Shown here one piece after another: positions 54,196-58,324 of a stretch of DNA of 58,324 nucleotides. The stretch is taken from contig CALUPP010000031.1 in the NCBI GenBank assembly GCA_944322685.1, forward strand, positions 1 through 58,324, read 5' to 3'. The position numbers were made by a program, and so were the translations under genes. Every line of letters begins with the position of its first letter. Positions within the stretch are counted from its first letter, which is position 1. The stretch comes from Candidatus Gastranaerophilales bacterium (GTDB lineage: Bacteria; Cyanobacteriota; Vampirovibrionia; Gastranaerophilales; Gastranaerophilaceae). The notes below the pieces were generated by a model. It was not told the origin of the DNA. It saw only the letters and a list, made by a program, of their open reading frames with translations, and did not search any database.

Positions 54196-55455
54196 ATGTA
54201 CAAGAAAATTCTTTACCTCTTAATAATTTTTCTCGCGAGCCTGGTGCTTTTTAACTACCTTTCCGCGCAGACAAAATACAATATCCGCCCGGGTGCGCTG
54301 CTGGATTCGGAATTTTTGATAAACCGCCAGACAACCGACCCCAAAAGGCTCTTTTTAAAGACATGGCGTATTATAAAATCAAAATATTACGACCCGACGC
54401 TCAACGGCCAGGATTGGATGCGCTGGAACCGGCATTATGTTGACAGAATCAAAACAAAAGAGGACGCTTACGTCGCAATAAACTCGATGCTCGCAAGCCT
54501 TGACGATCCTTATTCAAAATTCCTTGACGAAAAAGAATATCTTGAGCAAACAACAAATATTGATGCAAAAATCGTCGGAATCGGCGTAAATATCATCTCT
54601 GCGTCGGGAAAAGTCATTATTATCAGCGTTGTTGAGGACACTCCGGCTGCGAAAAAGGGACTTAAAGCCGGCGATATCATCATGAAAGTCGACGGAACCA
54701 ACGTTGCGGGCAAGTCCGTCAGCGATGTTGCCGCAGTAATCAGGGGCGAGGAGGGGAAATCGGTTACCCTGGAGCTTTTGCGCGGCAAAAATAAGCTTAC
54801 TGTCGTCATTCCCAGAGAAGAAATCAAAATCAAGAACATAAAGGCCGAAGTTCTCGACAAAAACATCGGTTATATCCAGATATCGAGTTTCATAAGCTCG
54901 GATTTGAGCACGGAGTTCATTGAGGCGTTGACAAAAACCGAAAAATGTCCGGGATTGATTATTGATTTGCGAGGAAATGCGGGCGGTTTGATGCCGAATG
55001 CGATATTTATCGCGGATATGTTTCTTCCGGAGGGGCATATTGTCAGTGTTGTGGACAGAAATCGTCAAAAATCGGACATTGACGCGCAAACAAAACCATA
55101 TGCAATCACAAAACCGTTGGTAATCCTTATTGACGAGGCCAGCGCAAGCGCTTCCGAGATACTTTCAGGGGCGTTAAAGGACAATCAAAAGGCGATTTTG
55201 GTCGGAAAACGCACTTACGGCAAGGGAATGATTCAAAAAATCTATCCGCTGCCAAATGCGACCGGCATGAACCTTACAATCGCCAAATATTTAACTCCAA
55301 AAGGCTATGATATAAATAAATCGGGCATTGCGCCGGATTATGAGGTCGATTATACCGAATCGGACTTTATAAACGACAAAGATCCACAGCTTGACGCTGC
55401 AAAAGAGATTTTGAAAAAGGTTTTGCGCTCAAAATATGAGCTGGCAAAGAATTGA
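54196..55455 (+). CDS. ctpA: C-terminal processing peptidase, S41 family
   Basis: 419 aa. N-terminal membrane anchor (ILYLLIIFLASLVLFNYL, residues 4-21), so the protease faces the periplasm. PDZ domain at about 115-200 (KVIIISVVEDTPAAKKGLKA, GDIIMKVDGTNV). Catalytic dyad Ser318 in DEASASASEI and Lys343 in TYGKG, with Gln347, at the same spacing as Bacillus CtpB (309/334/338). It degrades or matures envelope proteins and may process partner peptidoglycan enzymes. Confidence 0.94.
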   Translation: MYKKILYLLIIFLASLVLFNYLSAQTKYNIRPGALLDSEFLINRQTTDPKRLFLKTWRIIKSKYYDPTLNGQDWMRWNRHYVDRIKTKEDAYVAINSMLASLDDPYSKFLDEKEYLEQTTNIDAKIVGIGVNIISASGKVIIISVVEDTPAAKKGLKAGDIIMKVDGTNVAGKSVSDVAAVIRGEEGKSVTLELLRGKNKLTVVIPREEIKIKNIKAEVLDKNIGYIQISSFISSDLSTEFIEALTKTEKCPGLIIDLRGNAGGLMPNAIFIADMFLPEGHIVSVVDRNRQKSDIDAQTKPYAITKPLVILIDEASASASEILSGALKDNQKAILVGKRTYGKGMIQKIYPLPNATGMNLTIAKYLTPKGYDINKSGIAPDYEVDYTESDFINDKDPQLDAAKEILKKVLRSKYELAKN

Positions 55456-55625
55456 TTCTTTTGACGGGCGATTTTTGGGGGTGGGAGCGTTTTTACCGCA
55501 GACAGCTCGAAAAATAATCGGATTTCCCGCCATATCCGGCTTTTTATTCCTTATACAAGCTCCACTGCCGTTCAAAATGACAGAATGAGCGCACCCAAAA
55601 GACATTTTTAAAAAATTCCCTCAAA

Positions 55626-55711
55626 GGCCAAGATATAAATGTAAATTTTTAGTAACGTAAAAGCTGCTTTAGCCCGTTCCGGTCCTAAAAATTTATATTT
55701 ATGCCTTGGCC
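55626..55711. repeat. 86-bp inverted repeat between ctpA and obgE
   Basis: 27-bp arms at 55626-55652 and 55685-55711 with three mismatches (GGCCAAG..ATAAATGTAAAT against ATTTATATTTAT..CTTGGCC), separated by 32 bp that includes AAAGCTGCTTT. It sits between convergent genes and may act as a bidirectional terminator or an inserted element. Confidence 0.6.
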
Positions 55712-55740
55712 GGCCCCAGAACAATCAAAAACAAAAAATT

Positions 55741-57009
55741 CTAATCATAATATTCAAACTGAATATGGCTGATTTTAACAACGTCGCCGTCCTTGATTCC
55801 TGCGGCTTTTAGCGCTTCGTAGACGTTCATTGAGGCGAGAATGTTCTGAAAACGGTAGAGCTGGTCGATATTTCTTGTGTCAGTGACGTTAGCGAGCCTT
55901 ATTATCTTTCCGCCCTCGACTGAGTAGGTGTTTTTGTCGATTTTGTATACGGCATAAGAGCTGTCGTCATTGTCGATTGCCGCCAAATCTTCATCAATGT
56001 CGATTTTGAATTCGGGTTTGGGAATTTCATCGACTTTTTGCATTACAAAATCCATAAACGGCTTGATATTTTCCTTGGTTGCCGCAGAAATCAAAAAAAC
56101 GTCGTTTGTGTATTTTTTGAATTTTTCAAGGTACGATTCCTGCGTTTTTTCGTCTACGGCGTCGATTTTGTTCAATGCAACAATTTGATACAGGCCGCCC
56201 AGGCGTTCGGAGTGTTTTTTTAGTTCATTGTTGATTTTTTCATAGTTTTCAACGGGATTTTCTTGCGTAATATCAACAACGTGGATAAGAAAACGGCATC
56301 TTTCGACATGTCGCAAGAATTCATGGCCCAATCCCGTGCCTTCGCTTGCTCCTTCTATCAATCCCGGGATATCAGCCACCACAAATCCGTCGCCTGAGGG
56401 CTTTTTGACCACGCCTAGGTGCGGGATGAGGGTTGTGAATGGATAATCCGCAATTTTGGGCTTAGCTTCGCTTATGACGCTTATTAACGTTGATTTTCCG
56501 GCGTTGGGCATGCCAAGAAGCCCTACATCTGCGATTAATTTTAGTTCGAGCTCAAGTTCCCGCTCAATTCCCGGTTCTCCTGGCTCGCAAAACTGGGGTG
56601 CGCGTTTTTGCGATGTTGCGAACCGTGCATTTCCGCGTCCGCCGCGTCCGCCTTTTGCTACGAGGATTTTTTGTTCATGGTGGGTCAAATCGGCGATTAT
56701 TTTATCGTTTTCGGGGTCTTTTACGACGGTTCCCAAGGGAACTTTTATATACAAATCTTTCCCGCCGTGGCCATGCTGTGATTTTGGGCGGCCGTTTTCG
56801 CCGTTTTCGGCTTTGAATATGGATTTGAACTTAAAATCCATGAGCGTTGTCATGCTTTCGTCCGCAACAAAATAAACATCGCCGCCGCGGCCTCCGTCGC
56901 CGCCTGCCGGGCCGCCTTTATCTACATATTTTTCTCTGCGCCAAGCGACAGCGCCGTTTCCGCCTTTTCCCGACAGTATTTTGATTTTTGCTTTGTCTAA
57001 AAACGCCAT
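55741..57009 (-). CDS. obgE: GTPase ObgE/CgtA
   Basis: 422 aa. Glycine-rich Obg domain 1-158 (GGNGAVAWRREKYVDKGGPA, GHGGKDLYIKVPLGTVV). G domain with GLLGMPNAGKSTLISVIS, DIPGLIEGASEGTGLG and VALNKIDAV. Then a C-terminal OCT-like domain (SVEGGKIIRLANVTDTRNID, YEALKAAGIKDGDVVKI). Late 50S assembly and stringent-response GTPase. A small gene ends 24 bp upstream. There is a long run of minus-strand G/C-rich sequence because of the Gly codons. Confidence 0.97.
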   Translation of the reverse strand: MAFLDKAKIKILSGKGGNGAVAWRREKYVDKGGPAGGDGGRGGDVYFVADESMTTLMDFKFKSIFKAENGENGRPKSQHGHGGKDLYIKVPLGTVVKDPENDKIIADLTHHEQKILVAKGGRGGRGNARFATSQKRAPQFCEPGEPGIERELELELKLIADVGLLGMPNAGKSTLISVISEAKPKIADYPFTTLIPHLGVVKKPSGDGFVVADIPGLIEGASEGTGLGHEFLRHVERCRFLIHVVDITQENPVENYEKINNELKKHSERLGGLYQIVALNKIDAVDEKTQESYLEKFKKYTNDVFLISAATKENIKPFMDFVMQKVDEIPKPEFKIDIDEDLAAIDNDDSSYAVYKIDKNTYSVEGGKIIRLANVTDTRNIDQLYRFQNILASMNVYEALKAAGIKDGDVVKISHIQFEYYD

Positions 57010-57033
57010 AGTAAATTTATATTAGGTCAAAAG

Positions 57034-57405
57034 CTAGTCAACGTAAAGAAAATCCTCATTTTCGTCACGGTAATCTTCCCAAACAGGGATTTTATCAAGC
57101 CCCGATTTGTCGTCAGAGTCATCTTCCGCTTTTCTGGATTTTTGGTTAGCCTTTTTTATCAAATTAGCAACATTCATCATCGCAAGAGAGTTTAAAGTAG
57201 CTTTTAGCTGTGCGCTGCGGTCGACGTACTGAGAATTGTTCATTTGGCCGTCAAATTCTTCGCCGTCACGTCTTGTATCAAAATAATCCGTGCCGTTGCT
57301 TTGTCTGTCGTCAGCTGTTTTTGCCGCAGTGCCGGATATGTCGCCGCTTTTAAAATTAAAGCTGCCGCCTATTCCAAAAAATCCTGCTGAACGATTATCG
57401 ACCAT
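57034..57405 (-). CDS. Hypothetical protein upstream of obgE, 123 aa
   Basis: Hydrophilic protein beginning MVDNRSAGFFGIGGSFNFKS, Asp/Gly/Asn-rich then Lys-rich, ending acidic (WEDYRDENEDFLYVD). The central part RSAQLKATLNSLAMMNVANL is helical. No signal peptide, cysteines or known domain. AGGAG precedes the ATG. It may be co-transcribed with obgE (24-bp gap). The N-terminal FNFK word recalls the PQFK/PSFRG motifs of other lineage-specific proteins here. Confidence 0.7.
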   Translation of the reverse strand: MVDNRSAGFFGIGGSFNFKSGDISGTAAKTADDRQSNGTDYFDTRRDGEEFDGQMNNSQYVDRSAQLKATLNSLAMMNVANLIKKANQKSRKAEDDSDDKSGLDKIPVWEDYRDENEDFLYVD

Positions 57406-57648
57406 TTGCTCTCCTATTATCTCTCTTTTGCTGCCTAACTTACTTTTTTATCGGGAGCATATTGCTTAAAATCCCGAACAAAAATTTTTTTGCTAGGATA
57501 TCTTATTTATTTTAACCGATGTTAACATTTTTTTACATCCGCTTCTTAGAGTAGATTTAAATCCGCATAATATTTGCTTTTTAAAGTATTAATTTGCTCA
57601 GTTTTTGCAAATTTGCGGCCAAGAATCGTTTTTTTACTGCTTTTTTAT

Positions 57649-57675
57649 AAAAAAAACGGGCTTTTAAAAAAGCCC
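57649..57675 (-). terminator. Minus-strand intrinsic terminator
   Basis: On the minus strand GGGCTTTT-TT-AAAAGCCC is followed by GTTTTTTTT. No protein gene lies upstream of it before the tRNA, so it probably ends a short RNA. Confidence 0.7.
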
Positions 57676-57794
57676 ACCTGTCTGGAATTAAGAATAGTTG
57701 GAAGTATGAAAAAGATTTGATTATATTAAATGAAAAACATACCCTCTCTACAATTAGACACCCGGGCATAATTTTGCAAAAACGACATTCCCCG
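57649..57794 (-). ncRNA. Candidate structured small RNA with its own terminator
   Basis: On the minus strand a TATATT box at 57807-57802 could start a transcript near 57794, ending at the terminator at 57675-57649. The candidate can form a long rod: GTGTCTAATT (57761-57752) pairs with AATTccAGACA (57689-57679), GGGTATG pairs with CATAC..CC further in, and GCCC (57767-57764) with GGGC (57674-57671). A central asymmetric bubble remains, so it is shaped a little like 6S RNA but shorter. It is not matched to any known family, and transcription is inferred. Confidence 0.4.
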
Positions 57795-57835
57795 GTTGGG
57801 TAATATATTTTTTTTGAAAAAATTAAAAAAAGTAT

Positions 57836-57866
57836 TTGAAAAATTTTTTGTCTATGATATTATAAT
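57836..57866 (+). promoter_or_regulatory. Candidate promoter of tRNA-Ala
   Basis: TTGAAA at 57836 with TATTAT at 57858 (spacer 16) or TATAAT at 57861 (spacer 19). It lies 40-70 bp before the tRNA. Confidence 0.5.
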
Positions 57867-57903
57867 TTTTGTCGGCAAAACGGCGTTTGAAAATTGAATA
57901 TTT

Positions 57904-57976
57904 GGGGAATTAGCTCAATTGGTAGAGCACCTGCTTTGCACGCAGGGGGTTAGGAGTTCGAGTCTCCTATTCTCCA
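57904..57976 (+). tRNA. tRNA-Ala, anticodon TGC
   Basis: 73 nt. Acceptor stem GGGGAAT / ATTCTCC (one G-U pair), D arm TAGCTCAATTGGTAGAGC, anticodon stem CCTGC / GCAGG with loop TTTGCAC, T arm AGGAG-TTCGAGT-CTCCT, discriminator A. No encoded CCA tail: the next bases are TTT. The cloverleaf is complete. Confidence 0.97.
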
Positions 57977-58324
57977 TTTCTAAAAAGAGCCTTTTGGGCT
58001 CTTTTTTATTGCTTTAATGTCGTGTATCAGGGATTTTGAGAAAAAGTATCGCGAGTTTGACATGTAAGTCGGAAAGTTTAATTTATATCTGCGTTATGTT
58101 AGATTTTTTTATAAATTACAAATTTGTGATGTGTTGCAGAAGTGAGAAAGGTTTCAGAACACGACCATTTTCCTAAGGCTCAAAACTTTTGTGTTATATT
58201 GAACTTACAAAAGACAATGAAATATGTCAAATTCAAAACTACGTACAAAAAACGTGATATTTATTTTCGTGTAAAAATGAAAACAGGTATGACACGGATA
58301 ATATAGCAGCGATTTATTTGAAAT
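57977..58324. other. Right-end region after tRNA-Ala
   Basis: After the tRNA terminator nothing is recognised. A 29-codon frame at 58217-58306 (plus) has no ribosome binding site and is not called. Confidence 0.5.
57982..58007 (+). terminator. Terminator of tRNA-Ala
   Basis: AAAAAGAGCC-TTTT-GGGCTCTTTTTT, six base pairs plus A/T extension, right after the tRNA. Confidence 0.9.

Larger units (their letters stand above)
57406..57903. other. Gap between the obgE group and tRNA-Ala
   Basis: 498 bp, A/T-rich. It contains the minus-strand upstream region of gene 57405 (with a palindromic GATGTTAACA...ACATC word at 57519-57540), a minus-strand terminator at 57649-57675, the structured RNA candidate, and the tRNA promoter. 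No protein gene is supported. Confidence 0.6.

Noticed and set aside
57581-57769. Minus-strand open frame overlapping the structured RNA candidate
   Set aside because: No recognisable protein features or ribosome binding site, and it would cross the intrinsic terminator.
58217-58306. 29-codon plus-strand open frame at the right end (begins MKYVKFKTTYKK)
   Set aside because: No ribosome binding site or terminator, very short, and it sits in A/T-rich intergenic DNA.

Overview
The window is a chromosomal segment of a low-GC bacterium (roughly 40% G+C by eye). The best guess is a non-photosynthetic cyanobacterial relative (Melainabacteria/Vampirovibrionia, Gastranaerophilales-like). This rests on a ribosomal block infA-rpmJ-rpsM-rpsK-rpsD-rpoA-rplQ-truA-rplM-rpsI, an RpaA-like orphan response regulator, several lineage-type hypothetical proteins without recognisable domains, frequent TTG/GTG starts and flagellar genes. 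Lineage assignment is inference; no rRNA is present to confirm it.

Layout. 0-2.3 kb: 3' end of rimO, a small hypothetical gene and rmuC. 2.3-5.5 kb: pheS flanked by repeat-rich DNA holding five 122-bp inverted-repeat-bounded elements, three copies of a second repeat and a probable short terminated transcript. 5.5-12.6 kb: eno, a membrane-anchored hypothetical, a secreted-protein/pncC/isocitrate dehydrogenase operon, and typA. 12.6-13.5 kb: a second repeat-rich gap. 13.5-19.3 kb: a TPR lipoprotein-like or periplasmic protein and a divergent five-gene complex I membrane-arm cluster (nuoJKLMN-like) in which several conserved ionisable residues are missing and NuoL is much shortened. 19.5-24.9 kb: translation/transcription operon with a hairpin at most of its non-overlapping gene junctions. 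25-29.5 kb (minus): plsC-plsC-dapA and ruvC-hypothetical-mtnA. 29.7-35.2 kb: M16 protease pair, PilZ protein, TPR protein, thioesterase. 35.2-43.1 kb: GNAT-like protein, an EndoQ-type PHP nuclease fused to a UvrD-type helicase, a GT-D glycosyltransferase, and a second helicase-nuclease fusion. 43.1-45.1 kb: three-repeat protein whose upstream DNA closely resembles that of the gene at 7.3 kb. 45.3-51.0 kb (minus): pgi, and fliJ-fliK-flgD-flgE. 51.3-58.3 kb: corA-yidD, speD, response regulator, ctpA, obgE with a small upstream gene, a probable structured small RNA, and tRNA-Ala(TGC).

Functionally this is mostly housekeeping: translation, glycolysis (eno, pgi), lysine/peptidoglycan precursor synthesis (dapA), phospholipid acylation, methionine salvage and polyamine precursor (mtnA, speD), DNA repair (ruvC, rmuC, EndoQ-UvrD) and envelope proteolysis (M16 pair, CtpA). 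The most unusual parts are the degenerate complex I cluster, the two helicase-nuclease fusions, the shared promoter/leader module of two lineage-specific proteins, the 122-bp repeat elements, and two non-coding transcript candidates (3.55-3.73 kb and 57.65-57.80 kb).
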